The notes under the pieces were generated by a model. That model was given only the letters and a program-made list of their open reading frames with translations. It was not told the origin of the DNA and did no database searches. Both the position numbers and the translations under genes were made by a program. 20,851 bases of DNA from Bacteroidales bacterium (GTDB lineage Bacteria > Bacteroidota > Bacteroidia > Bacteroidales > UBA4417): contig JADJHD010000045.1 in NCBI GenBank assembly GCA_016707705.1, positions 1 to 20,851 on the forward strand, in the 5' to 3' direction. This document shows, piece after piece, positions 8,215 through 15,862 of the stretch; within the stretch, counting starts at the first letter, position 1, and each line of letters starts with the position of its first letter.

Positions 8215-8287
8215 ACCGCCAGCCGGCGGACTCCGCTTCGCATACTTTTGTCTTTTTCCTTTTGTCTTTTTTCCGTCAGCTGGCGGA
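8215..8287. repeat. Palindrome doublet (CCGCCAGC[CT]GGCGGA x2)
   Basis: CCGCCAGCCGGCGGA at 8216-8230 and TCCGTCAGCTGGCGGA at 8272-8287 flank a pyrimidine-rich spacer. The arrangement parallels the pair at 5-19 and 61-76, with nearly equal spacing. It lies just beyond the stop codon of the S4-domain gene, between convergent genes. Confidence 0.7.
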
Positions 8288-8302
8288 TTGTCTTTTATCT
8301 TA

Positions 8303-8695
8303 TCACCACGCTTCCTTATCATGCTTCAACCTGTCAATCATCCTCCTGCTTTTCTTTGTAGGACGGCCGGCCCCGCGATCGCGGTTTTCGGCATTGGCAG
8401 TTTCGATAAGTTTTACGCGGTCGTATTCTTCCTGTGGAGTCAGGTCCTCCATGTAATCGGGAACCAGTTTGGCACCTAGGCGGCTTTTGGGGAATTGCTT
8501 TACCTTGACAGTTTTGAAAAGGGGATTCAGACTGACAATAATGACATCACCAATTTTGAGATCCTTGGCAGGTTTGATGTTTTGTCCGTCCATTTTGATT
8601 TTACCTGCCTTGCAGGCATCGGTAGCCTGGGAGCGGGTCTTGAATAGCCGCACTTCCCATAGCCATTTATCTACTCTAAGGGATTCATTTTCCAT
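8303..8695 (-). CDS. hslR: RNA-binding S4 domain protein, Hsp15 family
   Basis: This is a 130-residue ribosome-associated S4 RNA-binding protein. The S4 motif occupies residues about 6-70: RVDKWLWEVRLFKTRSQATDACKAGKIKMDG. A positively charged tail (GRPTKKSRRMIDRLKH) follows, as in E. coli Hsp15, which binds 50S subunits carrying a stalled nascent chain. The length matches the family. It begins 21 bases after the der stop codon on the same strand, so the two are likely co-transcribed; both gene products act on the large ribosomal subunit. The symbol follows the E. coli homologue and is less certain than the family. Confidence 0.88.
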   Translation of the reverse strand: MENESLRVDKWLWEVRLFKTRSQATDACKAGKIKMDGQNIKPAKDLKIGDVIIVSLNPLFKTVKVKQFPKSRLGAKLVPDYMEDLTPQEEYDRVKLIETANAENRDRGAGRPTKKSRRMIDRLKHDKEAW

Positions 8696-8716
8696 GAAAT
8701 ATCGGAAGCTAAGGGA

Positions 8717-10022
8717 TTACTTTTTGCGGAAATAAACCTCCATCGGTACACCGCTGAAATCATACATCTCGCGAATCCTGTTCTCTACAAAGCGCATATA
8801 AGGCTCCTTGACATACTGAGGCAGATTGCAGAAAATAACAAAGGTGGGGTAAACAGTCTTAAGCATGGTTACATACTTAATTTTCACTTCCTTGCCCTTG
8901 TACATTGGCGGAGGTGTGTGCTGGAAAATAGGCAGCAATGCCTCATTCAGCTTATGGGTTGGAATGCGGCGCTGACGGTTCTGAAATACCTGAGTGGCAG
9001 TTTCAAGAGCCTTATGGATACGCTGTTTATTGATTACTGAGGTGAAAATAACCGGTACATCGGTGAAAGGAGCAATAGCCTTCTTGATGATAGCCTCATA
9101 GTCGCGTGCAGTATTGGTTTCACGTTCCACAAGGTCCCATTTGTTCACCAGGATAACCAGTCCCTTATGATTCTTCTGAATCAGTCCGAAGATATTCTGA
9201 TCCTGTCCTTCAAATCCCAGTGTTGCATCAATAATCAGGAAGCATACATCGCTGCTTTCAATTGCCCTGATAGAGCGCATCACCGAATAGAATTCCAGGT
9301 TTTCGGTAACCCTGGTCTTTTTACGGAGACCGGCAGTATCAACAAGAAGAAAGTCGAATCCAAAGGCATTATAGCGTGTGAAGATAGAATCACGGGTGGT
9401 TCCTGCAACAGGAGTTACAATATTGCGCTCATTGCCAAGCAAGGCATTGATAAAGGATGATTTTCCAACATTCGGACGACCAACCACGGTGAATCTTGGC
9501 AAGTCTTCGGGGACTTCCTTCAGCAACCTGTTTGAAATCTGCAACGATGGCATCCAAAAGGTCACCGGTACCGGCACCATTTGAAGCGGACAGGGGGAAA
9601 GTCATTCCAAATCCCAATGCATAAAACTCACCCATGAGGTGCTCCATGTTGGGAGTGTCAATCTTGTTGACAGCCAGGAAAGAGCGTTTGCCTGAACGAC
9701 GGATCATTTCTGCAACATCTTCATCCAGCGGACTGATTCCTTCGCGTCCGTCGACAATGAAAAGGAGGGTATCTGCTTCTTCAATAGCCAGTTCAACCTG
9801 TTTGTGAATAGCCTGTTCAAATACATCATCAGAGCCAATCATAACACCGCCTGTGTCGATAACTGAAAATTCAATACCGTTCCAGTCGCTGTGGCCATAA
9901 TGCCTGTCGCGGGTTACGCCGCTGGTGGGATCAACAATTGCTTCCCTTGAGCCTGTAAGGCGGTTGAAGAGAGTACTTTTACCAACATTGGGTCGGCCAA
10001 CAATAGCCAGGATATTCCTCAT
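8717..10022 (-). pseudogene. der: Ribosome-assembly GTPase Der (EngA), frameshifted
   Basis: Der is a tandem-GTPase protein needed for 50S ribosome assembly. The first G domain starts at ATG 10022 (MRNILAIVGRPNVGKSTLFNRL; DTGG; NKID). The second has DLPRFTVVGRPNVGKSSFIN, DTAGLRKK and NKWD, and a KH-like C-terminal domain ends in GVPMEVYFRKK. The two halves are in different frames. The switch falls at a C4 run on the coding strand (plus-strand G4 at 9509-9512). Dropping one C gives the seamless linker DFKQVAEGSPEDLPRF and an ORF of 434 residues, the normal size for Der. Because der is essential in bacteria studied so far, a consensus error or assembly artefact is more likely than real inactivation. 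A programmed +1 shift is the remote alternative. Confidence 0.93.
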
Positions 10023-10077
10023 GATGAATTCTAATTGGTTTAAACCGTTGCGATTATCCGTTTCCGGTTTGAGGGTG

Positions 10078-10085
10078 CAAAGGTA
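10078..10085 (-). promoter_or_regulatory. Bacteroidota -7 promoter box of der (TACCTTTG)
   Basis: TACCTTTG matches TAnnTTTG and lies about 55 bases upstream of the der ATG. It would drive the der-hslR operon. A matching -33 TTG is not obvious. Confidence 0.55.
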
Positions 10086-10196
10086 CAATTATTTAGGACT
10101 CTGAAAACCTGCGGTTTCTGAATTGGAAGGGAGTGGTTAAGCTTTGCAATGATTGATAGGGAAAAGGGGGTAAATCGCGGAGGGAACTCTTCCCGG

Positions 10197-10438
10197 CCCT
10201 CTCTTTAGGAAAGAGAGGGGATTAGAATGTTGGGGGTTCGAGTTGGTACGACAAAGGAATGGAGAATTTTGCAGAGAAAGGTGAGGACTCCTCAGCCCCT
10301 CTCTTTAGGAAAGAGAGGGGAGACTTTCTTGCAAATAGTTGGAGGGGTTCGAGTTGGTACGACAAAGGAATGAGGAGAATTTTGCGAGATTGCGGCGGGA
10401 ACTCACCCCCGGGCCCCTCTCTTTAGGAAAGAGAGGGG
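10197..10438. repeat. Cluster of three identical hairpins in ~100-118 bp imperfect repeats
   Basis: The inverted repeat CCCCTCTCTTT-AGG-AAAGAGAGGGG occurs at 10197-10220 (lacking the first C), 10296-10320 and 10414-10438. Between successive hairpins a second element, GTTCGAGTTGGTACGACAAA followed by GGAATG, recurs at about 10231-10261 and 10341-10372, with GAGAATTTTGC shortly after each. The array lacks a coding frame and lies between der and the cytochrome gene. It is not a CRISPR array, because the spacers are themselves repeated and too long. Confidence 0.88.
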
Positions 10439-10596
10439 AGGGATTGAGCTATATTGGAATTATAGATATTCTATAGAAATTCTTCTTTCCCTCTGAAATA
10501 GGAGGTGCCAACAGACGAGCTGTTGGGGAGGGTTGATCTTGCTGTCACCAGTTTTTAATGCCTGATTATGAGTTGTTCTATGGGAGTTCGTGAACC
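10439..10596. other. Intergenic sequence without recognisable feature
   Basis: Beyond the hairpin cluster I see no ORF of note, repeat or promoter box here. With the repeat cluster, this makes the der to cytochrome gap about 640 bases of noncoding DNA. Confidence 0.5.
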
Positions 10597-10625
10597 AAAA
10601 AAGCCGTTTCCTGGAGGCAACGGCT
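10597..10625 (-). terminator. Intrinsic terminator of the cytochrome-like lipoprotein gene
   Basis: On the minus strand AGCCGTT pairs with AACGGCT through a stem extended by two G-C pairs past one mismatch, followed by six T residues. It lies about 40 bases past the stop codon. Confidence 0.85.
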
Positions 10626-10665
10626 ATGAGATGAATAGGAGAAATTCCTCTTAAGTGTGATCTGA

Positions 10666-10992
10666 TTATTTACCCTTGGTGAGATATTTCGTTACCAGAG
10701 CTACCTGGGTAGATGAAAGGCTTGTCCTGGGGGTCATGGTGGGAAGAATACTTCTCCAGCGGGCTGCGCTGTAGGATTCGGGGAGGTAAAGACTGTGGCA
10801 GCTTGCACAGTTGCTTATGTAAAGGGTTCGTCCCTGCTGCAGCTCATCAAGGGATGCAGTGGAGGTGACATCGGAAGAAGTGGGTACGTAGAGTGAATCG
10901 GAGGTGGTTGCGGCTTCCTTGGTGCAGGCTGTGACAGCCAGTAATAGAATTGCAGAGGGGAGCAAAATGGACTTCTTCAGTGTTGTTTTCAT
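10666..10992 (-). CDS. Small monohaem c-type cytochrome-like lipoprotein
   Basis: This 108-residue protein has a lipoprotein signal with the lipobox LAVTAC (Cys23). A single haem-binding CASCH motif lies at residues 62-66, and a possible distal axial methionine at Met86 (PTMTP). After a disordered tether of about 25 residues the domain is only some 60 residues long, at the low end for a class I cytochrome c. It should be tethered to a membrane facing the periplasm and may carry single electrons, though no partner reductase or oxidase is adjacent. The gene stands alone with its own terminator. Haem attachment is inferred from the motif only. Confidence 0.8.
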   Translation of the reverse strand: MKTTLKKSILLPSAILLLAVTACTKEAATTSDSLYVPTSSDVTSTASLDELQQGRTLYISNCASCHSLYLPESYSAARWRSILPTMTPRTSLSSTQVALVTKYLTKGK

Positions 10993-11355
10993 GTAGCCAA
11001 GTTTGGGTTTATATGTGGTAAGTTATATATGTAACTGAAATTTGTCTGCTGAAATTGTACAGATCGAAAGGAATTATTTGGAATGATTCCATTTTTGGAA
11101 GAATCAATTAATGTCCAGCCTCTGTCTATCAACCAGTTAATATTCCTAAGGCCCAAACAATCAGACAGGTATCAATTATCACTCTTCCTTCCCTCATGTT
11201 TAATGGATGTATAAAGTATTCTCAGCTGCCCGGGGAATAATGACTACCTTGAAGGGTCATAATCCGTCACCCAGATTTAACTATCGGCTTTTCACCCATT
11301 TAGTTTTTACCGGATAAATTCAGCAATCTAGTTTTGCAGCATAATCCTCCTTCAA
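10993..11355. other. Intergenic region between divergent genes
   Basis: About 360 bases separate the cytochrome gene (minus) from the DUF6544-like gene (plus). Apart from the -7 box at 11329-11336 I see nothing definite. A 43-codon ORF at 11083-11214 has no supporting features and I do not call it. Confidence 0.5.
11329..11336 (+). promoter_or_regulatory. Bacteroidota -7 promoter box (TAGTTTTG)
   Basis: TAGTTTTG matches TAnnTTTG. It lies 19 bases upstream of the ATG at 11356, giving a leader of about 15 bases. A T-rich stretch around 11304-11308 could stand in for the -33 element. Confidence 0.6.
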
Positions 11356-12456
11356 ATGAAAACTTTCGCGATTGTAATTATTGTAATTCATGCCCTCATA
11401 CATCTGATGGGATTTACCAAAGCCTTCAAGCTTGCTGAGATCCCTCAGATTACCCAGACAATCGGCAGCTTTCAGGGATTGCTCTGGCTGGCGACAACCC
11501 TTTTATTTCTTGGTGCTGCAATTCTTTATGCATTCAACAGCAATATCTGGTGGATTCCGGGAATACTGGCAATAGCCATTTCGCAGTTACTGATTGTAAT
11601 GAACTGGAAGGATGCCTGTTATGGCACCATTCTCAACGTTGTAATCCTTCTGCCAGTCCTGCTTTCAATGTTTGACAGTTTTCCGGGCTCATTCAGGAAT
11701 CGCTACAGGGAAGAGGTTCAGCTGCAGATGAAGTCTCCGATGGATACCGCAGTCCTGACCGAAACAGATATAGCTGGAATGCCCGCCCCGGTTCAGAAAT
11801 ATCTCAGGTATACCGGTTCAATCGGCAAACCGAGGATATCTAATTTCAACGTGCATTTCGGAGGGGAAATGATGTTTAAACCCGATGGAAAATGGACCAA
11901 AGTAAAGGCTGAACAATACAGTTTTTACCAACAGCCTGCCAGAATCTTTATGGTAAGTTCCAGTCTGTTCGGACTGCCATTCGAGGGATTGCATATCTAC
12001 GTAGGCAATTCAGCAAGGATGCAGATTCGTTTACTGTCGGCCTTCAACGTTGCTGATGCAAAAGGGGAGAAGATGATTCAAAGTGAAAATGTGACCATGC
12101 TGAATGATATGTGTCTGCTTGCCCCTGCAACCCTTATCGACAAGAATATCCGCTGGGAACCCATTGATAACTTCAGCGCTAAAGCCTTCTTTACAAATAA
12201 TGGTGTAACTGTGTCTGCAACACTATTCTTCAATGAATCCGGTCAGTTGATCAATTTCAGTTCTGCCGACCGCTTCTATTCTCCCGATGGTAAAACCTAC
12301 ATTTCCTATGTTTGGTCAACTCCTTGCAGCAATTACAAAGAATTCCAGGGACGTAAACTTGCCATCGAAGGCAAAGCAGTCTGGCAACGTCCTGAAGGTG
12401 ATTACACCTATGCCTCTTTCAAATTGGAAGATATCCGGTATAATAGCCTTAATTAA
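11356..12456 (+). CDS. Four-TM membrane protein with C-terminal DUF6544-like domain
   Basis: This is a 366-residue protein of unknown function. The first 110 residues contain four hydrophobic segments, including LLWLATTLLFLGAAILYAF and WWIPGILAIAISQLLIVM. From residue about 135 a soluble, beta-rich domain begins with MPAPVQKYLRYTGSIGKP, which resembles the opening of the DUF6544 family (LP..V..YL...G..G.P). It ends in IEGKAVWQRPEGDYTYASFKLEDIRYN. The family call is from memory of that signature. The function of DUF6544 proteins is not known to me. The gene is monocistronic with a short leader, and no neighbour hints at a role. Confidence 0.75.
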   Translation: MKTFAIVIIVIHALIHLMGFTKAFKLAEIPQITQTIGSFQGLLWLATTLLFLGAAILYAFNSNIWWIPGILAIAISQLLIVMNWKDACYGTILNVVILLPVLLSMFDSFPGSFRNRYREEVQLQMKSPMDTAVLTETDIAGMPAPVQKYLRYTGSIGKPRISNFNVHFGGEMMFKPDGKWTKVKAEQYSFYQQPARIFMVSSSLFGLPFEGLHIYVGNSARMQIRLLSAFNVADAKGEKMIQSENVTMLNDMCLLAPATLIDKNIRWEPIDNFSAKAFFTNNGVTVSATLFFNESGQLINFSSADRFYSPDGKTYISYVWSTPCSNYKEFQGRKLAIEGKAVWQRPEGDYTYASFKLEDIRYNSLN

Positions 12457-12457
12457 T

Positions 12458-12493
12458 CCATTCGTCTTCATTCGTGCATTCGTGGCAAAAAAC
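12458..12493 (+). repeat. Low-complexity 'ATTCGTG' dispersed sequence
   Basis: ATTCGTCTTC, ATTCGTGC and ATTCGTGGCAAAAAA follow one another directly after the stop of the DUF6544-like gene. The iterated ATTCG(T) phrasing resembles the same class of noncoding dispersed repeats seen elsewhere in this window. No second copy is present here, so the call is tentative. Confidence 0.4.
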
Positions 12494-12528
12494 AGCCCCA
12501 GGGTAAATCACATCAAAACGAAGAACTA

Positions 12529-12660
12529 TTATTTAAAAATAAAATATCCAAGCGCAATCCAGGCCAGCCCTTTCAGAAGAAAAAACAGAAAACCCACAAT
12601 TCCAATCCTCTTTAACCAGAGAATTAGCTTTGCATTTTTATTGGAACTGCTGTCGTTCAT
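12529..12660 (-). CDS. 43-residue membrane protein (small ORF)
   Basis: This short reading frame starts at ATG 12660 with AAAGGA just upstream, a plausible though closely spaced ribosome binding site. A charged N-terminus (MNDSSSNKNAKLILWLKR) precedes one long hydrophobic helix (IGIVGFLFFLLKGLAWIALG) and a short YFIFK tail. The combination of a K/R-rich head, a GFLFFLLKG helix and a Trp recalls small one-helix proteins that are common but uncharacterised in Bacteroidota. It would insert in the inner membrane. No promoter box is clear. Support comes only from the composition and the ribosome binding site. Confidence 0.55.
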   Translation of the reverse strand: MNDSSSNKNAKLILWLKRIGIVGFLFFLLKGLAWIALGYFIFK

Positions 12661-12764
12661 TTTCCTTTGATACTGATTAATAAACTTTGGGAAATCCTTC
12701 CCTGCATGAGTAGGAATGATTTACCGGTTGTTGCCTGAAAATGTGATTTCCCGACTTAATAAAC

Positions 12765-12789
12765 AGAAAACAGTAACTCTTGTTTACTG
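12765..12789 (-). terminator. Possible weak terminator of the glycosidase gene
   Basis: On the minus strand CAGTAA pairs with TTACTG around a 7-base loop, followed by TTTTCTGTTT. The stem is short and AT-rich, so this is tentative. It lies about 30 bases past the glycosidase stop. Confidence 0.35.
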
Positions 12790-12815
12790 CAGAATGGAAA
12801 AATACCGGTTCTCAA

Positions 12816-15044
12816 TTATTTCCTCCACGAATACAATTCGCTGATGGCCAATATGTAGGCTCCGGCGCCATAACCAATCATCGGAACAGCCCCTGCGTAG
12901 TTCTCATCATTGTAGTCGTACAGTTCGGCTACATAATTGAAGTTCAGCGATGCATAATCCGTCAGGGATTTAAGAATATCCCTGGCTTCCTGATTCCGGC
13001 CGAACATATTGAGCGCGATGGCATAGCGGGTATCAAGGAAAGGCCATTCGGCGATGGTGTACCAGTCGGGATTGTTAAGTCTGGAGAATCCTCTTTCCGG
13101 ACTAATCTTCAGCGCTTCCTCATACGTTGCATAGTGCCTTCTGAACAGCACTGAATCTGTAAAGACCTGCTGGGTGAAAGCTTCTATGGTACCACCATCA
13201 TAATAATCTATCACTTTTGGACTATCGGCTTCTTCAAATCCCTTGATGTAGGAATTGGCAATGATCAGGTGCTCCTGGATGCCTTTTTTAAGCTTTCTGC
13301 TGCCCTCCAGATACTTTTCATATCCCTTGATGCCATTTTCCTTCATCATGACAGCCAGCGCATTCAAACCTGCGGCATTCACAATGGAGGTAAAAGCCTG
13401 TTTCCTGCCGGGAAGATGCTGTTCCCAGGGACCGGAATCCTTGCGGTTCAAGCCGTCCGGACCAATGAAACTCAGCATCGGATCTGCGATCTGTTTTTCG
13501 AGAATCGTAAGGTTCCTGAAGAGGTAAGCCGTATCTCCGGATCTCTTAACATAATCAGCAAAGGTGGTGAGGAATAGTCCGAAACCATCCAACTCAACAT
13601 TGGGCCCTGCATCATTGAAATCAGATTCTTCCTTGCCGATACCGAAATAGCGACATACAGAAAGTCGGTATGGAGATTTCACCCCATAATCCACACCGTC
13701 AGTCCATTTGTAATTCTCATAATAGCCACAGTCGGCTCCCAGGTAGAAGTCCAATGCCTGTTTGGCCTCCTTGTAAAGTTTCAGCCTGCTCATGGCCATC
13801 ACTGCATAGGTGCCGTCACGAAGCCATGCGATATTCCAGTTGCCCGGACGAAGTGATGCCAGAATCTGTCCCCTTGCTTGTGGAAAAACCTCTTTCTGCG
13901 AAACCTGGGCCATCTTCAGCAGACAAATCGACTGCTCATAAAGGTTTCTCTCCTTTTCATTTAAATCAGCCGGTACCTTGCATCTGCGGAAGATATCACA
14001 CATGAATTTGACCTCATGTTCCGGATAGAAGCGCAATTTATCTTCCTGCATCATGCTTTGCAGAAAATGGGTGTTGGTTTGTTCCGCATCCACAAAGGTG
14101 AAAAGGAAATATTTCCGGTAGCTGCCATCCGCCATTTGCAGTATTTTTTCCTCATGAACAACTTCAACGGAATCCTTCTCAAAGCTGCATTGCAAGGTGT
14201 CAAGCATTGCCGACGGACCTTCCACAATGGCCATGAAAATCTTTACATTCGGGGCAAAAGGTGCCAGAAGCCAGCATTTTACATTGCCCGGGTAATCAAT
14301 ATGAATGACATGGGTGTTTTTCTCGTATTCAACGGTCAGCGGCTTCCTAAGTCCAGGGAAATTCAGGTTCCGGATAAAGGGAGAAGTCGGTTTGTTAAAG
14401 TCATACATCTGGAAGAGATGCGGATACACTGTCTCCACAAGATTCGTCTTCTGGTTGTAAGTGGCGTCAATAAGTCCGTTGGCAGTGGTAATGCGATAGA
14501 ATGACTTCTTGGGAGGATGCCCGAGGTTTAGTTCCTTTTCATAATCCTCTTTTGTGAAGAAACCCACACTGCCACTATAAATCCCGCCGCCCCCGGTTCC
14601 GTCAAATACCCTGACAGCGATCACATTTTGCCTTTTAAGCAAGCCTTTCGGAATGGAATAGACCCTCTGCTGATTAAATGCAGTCTTATTTCCCGGAGGG
14701 AAGTCTCCGCTTTTTCCAATCAATGTTCCGTTCAGGTAGGTCTCATCGGCATCATCAATCTTGCCAAGCAGCAGGTTCAGATCCATATCGAGCAGACTGT
14801 CCGGCACACTCACTGCAGTGCGGTACCAGGCAATTCCGTCATAATCCGTGTACCCCTGACTTTCCCACAGCGACAAAACATGGATTTTCTTCCAGTCTGA
14901 GTCATTGTACTTTGGTTTTGAATACTCTTCCGAATCCCCCTTCATGAATTTCCAGGTAGAAGGCAATAGGAGAGTTTGAGCTTGTAAGCTTGTGATAATC
15001 AATAAAAAACAAATAATTCCAATAGACTTTTTGAAGGTTTTCAT
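12816..15044 (-). CDS. Secreted six-hairpin glycosidase with N-terminal GH2-like jelly-roll domain
   Basis: This is a 743-residue exported carbohydrate-active enzyme. Residues 1-23 are a Sec signal peptide (MKTFKKSIGIICFLLIITSLQAQ). Residues about 25-165 resemble the sugar-binding jelly-roll of GH2-type enzymes (WESQGYTDYDGIAWYRTAV and DDADETYLNGTLIG). From about residue 370 the sequence is alpha-rich and resembles (alpha/alpha)6-barrel glucoamylase-type enzymes, including PGNWNIAWLRDGTYAVMAM, NVELDGFGLFLTTFADYV and YDGGTIEAFTQQ. The acidic residues in these motifs are candidates for catalysis. The substrate is unknown; an alpha-glucan or other alpha-glycoside is a guess. I place the start at 15044 because a -7 box lies just upstream at 15063-15070. 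Longer in-frame starts would add residues unlike a signal peptide. No SusC/D genes are nearby. Confidence 0.85.
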   Translation of the reverse strand: MKTFKKSIGIICFLLIITSLQAQTLLLPSTWKFMKGDSEEYSKPKYNDSDWKKIHVLSLWESQGYTDYDGIAWYRTAVSVPDSLLDMDLNLLLGKIDDADETYLNGTLIGKSGDFPPGNKTAFNQQRVYSIPKGLLKRQNVIAVRVFDGTGGGGIYSGSVGFFTKEDYEKELNLGHPPKKSFYRITTANGLIDATYNQKTNLVETVYPHLFQMYDFNKPTSPFIRNLNFPGLRKPLTVEYEKNTHVIHIDYPGNVKCWLLAPFAPNVKIFMAIVEGPSAMLDTLQCSFEKDSVEVVHEEKILQMADGSYRKYFLFTFVDAEQTNTHFLQSMMQEDKLRFYPEHEVKFMCDIFRRCKVPADLNEKERNLYEQSICLLKMAQVSQKEVFPQARGQILASLRPGNWNIAWLRDGTYAVMAMSRLKLYKEAKQALDFYLGADCGYYENYKWTDGVDYGVKSPYRLSVCRYFGIGKEESDFNDAGPNVELDGFGLFLTTFADYVKRSGDTAYLFRNLTILEKQIADPMLSFIGPDGLNRKDSGPWEQHLPGRKQAFTSIVNAAGLNALAVMMKENGIKGYEKYLEGSRKLKKGIQEHLIIANSYIKGFEEADSPKVIDYYDGGTIEAFTQQVFTDSVLFRRHYATYEEALKISPERGFSRLNNPDWYTIAEWPFLDTRYAIALNMFGRNQEARDILKSLTDYASLNFNYVAELYDYNDENYAGAVPMIGYGAGAYILAISELYSWRK

Positions 15045-15062
15045 AACTGAATCTTTGAATCT

Positions 15063-15070
15063 CAAAATTA
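15063..15070 (-). promoter_or_regulatory. Bacteroidota -7 promoter box of the glycosidase (TAATTTTG)
   Basis: TAATTTTG matches TAnnTTTG and lies 18 bases upstream of the ATG at 15044. A TTG on the same strand (plus-strand CAA at 15088-15090) lies 17 bases further up and may be the -33 element. The box fixes the start codon. Confidence 0.65.
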
Positions 15071-15133
15071 CGAATTCCTTTAAATGGCAAAGGACGCAAT
15101 GTGAAAGTAAAATTTGATGAATTCTCACTCATT

Positions 15134-15250
15134 AATCAGTGATGATCAGTTAAATCTGTGTCATCCGTGTTCTAATTTTTGCTACTTGCTAAATTTTCAA
15201 CCACTAAGGCACTTAGGACACTCAGAAACACTAAGAACCCCGAACTCCAA
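15134..15250 (-). repeat. Dispersed noncoding repeat, copy B
   Basis: Read on the minus strand this runs from GGAGTTCGGGGTTCTTAGTG, through GTGTCCTAAGTGCCTTAGTG, to GTAGCAAAAATTAGAACA and CGGATGACACAGATTTAA. It is the most complete of three copies; 8093-8182 has both ends and 17611-17649 has the middle. It abuts the stop codon of the 4-TM gene and ends about 65 bases upstream of the glycosidase -7 box. Confidence 0.8.
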
Positions 15251-15251
15251 A

Positions 15252-15860
15252 CTACTCCTCCTCCAACTCCGCAATCAACCCCTTAAGCCTTTCAAGATGC
15301 TTGCCATATGACAAACGGAAAAGCAGGCGGGCAAAGTAGAAACTGACCGGCACCATAATGAGCATGGTAATTAGCAGAATGATCAGAACACGGGGATTCC
15401 CCATCAGTTGATCCGCAGTCTTTCCCGAACCAATCGTTGCACCCAGGATAAACCCACCGGCAAGCGCAAAAGGATAAACAAAAAGGCTTACCCTCTCCTG
15501 GATTCTCCACCACTGCCTGAAATTATCGTAATTCGACTGCAGTTCATCCTTCAGGGAAAGTGCAGCAGAAATGGAAGTGGGAGTGCGCTTGTACTGTTTC
15601 CAGCTCAGGACAATCAGCCAGCTGTTAAAGGCAATCATGATCACCAGAGCAAGGTTGACTTGCCAGATGCGGAAGAAAATCAGGAGAAGAATGTATCCGA
15701 TAGTGATGGCAATCGCCCATCCCAAACCCATCAAGAGATTTTGCCTCAGCTTGACAAGTGGGTGCTTTGAAGGCTTGTTTCTCAGTCCCGGATTAGCCAG
15801 GACCTTATCCAGCAAGCCATCACTGCCTTCTATATTTTTCCAGGTATTTTCAATATCCAT
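15252..15860 (-). CDS. Four-TM membrane protein, candidate anti-sigma partner
   Basis: This 202-residue protein has four predicted membrane helices in two pairs (about 45-62, 66-85, 125-143 and 155-178). The N-terminus is cytoplasmic and begins MDIENTWKNIEGSDGLLDKV; a charged middle region (SLKDELQSNYDNFRQWWRIQER) and a C-terminal acidic tail complete it. It has no signal peptide. It starts two bases after the stop codon of an ECF sigma gene, so translation is probably coupled. Position and topology suggest a membrane-bound regulator of that sigma factor. No zinc-binding anti-sigma motif is present. I do not recognise a named family, and the anti-sigma role is inference from context only. Confidence 0.85.
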   Translation of the reverse strand: MDIENTWKNIEGSDGLLDKVLANPGLRNKPSKHPLVKLRQNLLMGLGWAIAITIGYILLLIFFRIWQVNLALVIMIAFNSWLIVLSWKQYKRTPTSISAALSLKDELQSNYDNFRQWWRIQERVSLFVYPFALAGGFILGATIGSGKTADQLMGNPRVLIILLITMLIMVPVSFYFARLLFRLSYGKHLERLKGLIAELEEE

Positions 15861-15862
15861 GG

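Noticed and set aside
9429..10088. Two separate single-domain GTPase genes instead of der
   Set aside because: The two frames overlap and join into a standard 434-residue Der after one base is removed. The second frame has no sensible start before its G domain.
10197..10438. Possible CRISPR array
   Set aside because: The repeats are perfect hairpins about 100-118 bases apart, and the intervening segments also repeat. Unique spacers of 25-45 bases are absent and there are no cas genes.
11083..11214. 43-codon plus-strand ORF (MIPFLEESINVQPL...)
   Set aside because: There is no ribosome binding site, promoter or recognisable composition, and in AT-rich intergenic DNA such an ORF is expected by chance.
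12780..14947. Several plus-strand ORFs of 80-160 codons
   Set aside because: They lie antisense to the glycosidase gene, have no signal or domain content and no promoter, and are frame shadows of a long real gene.
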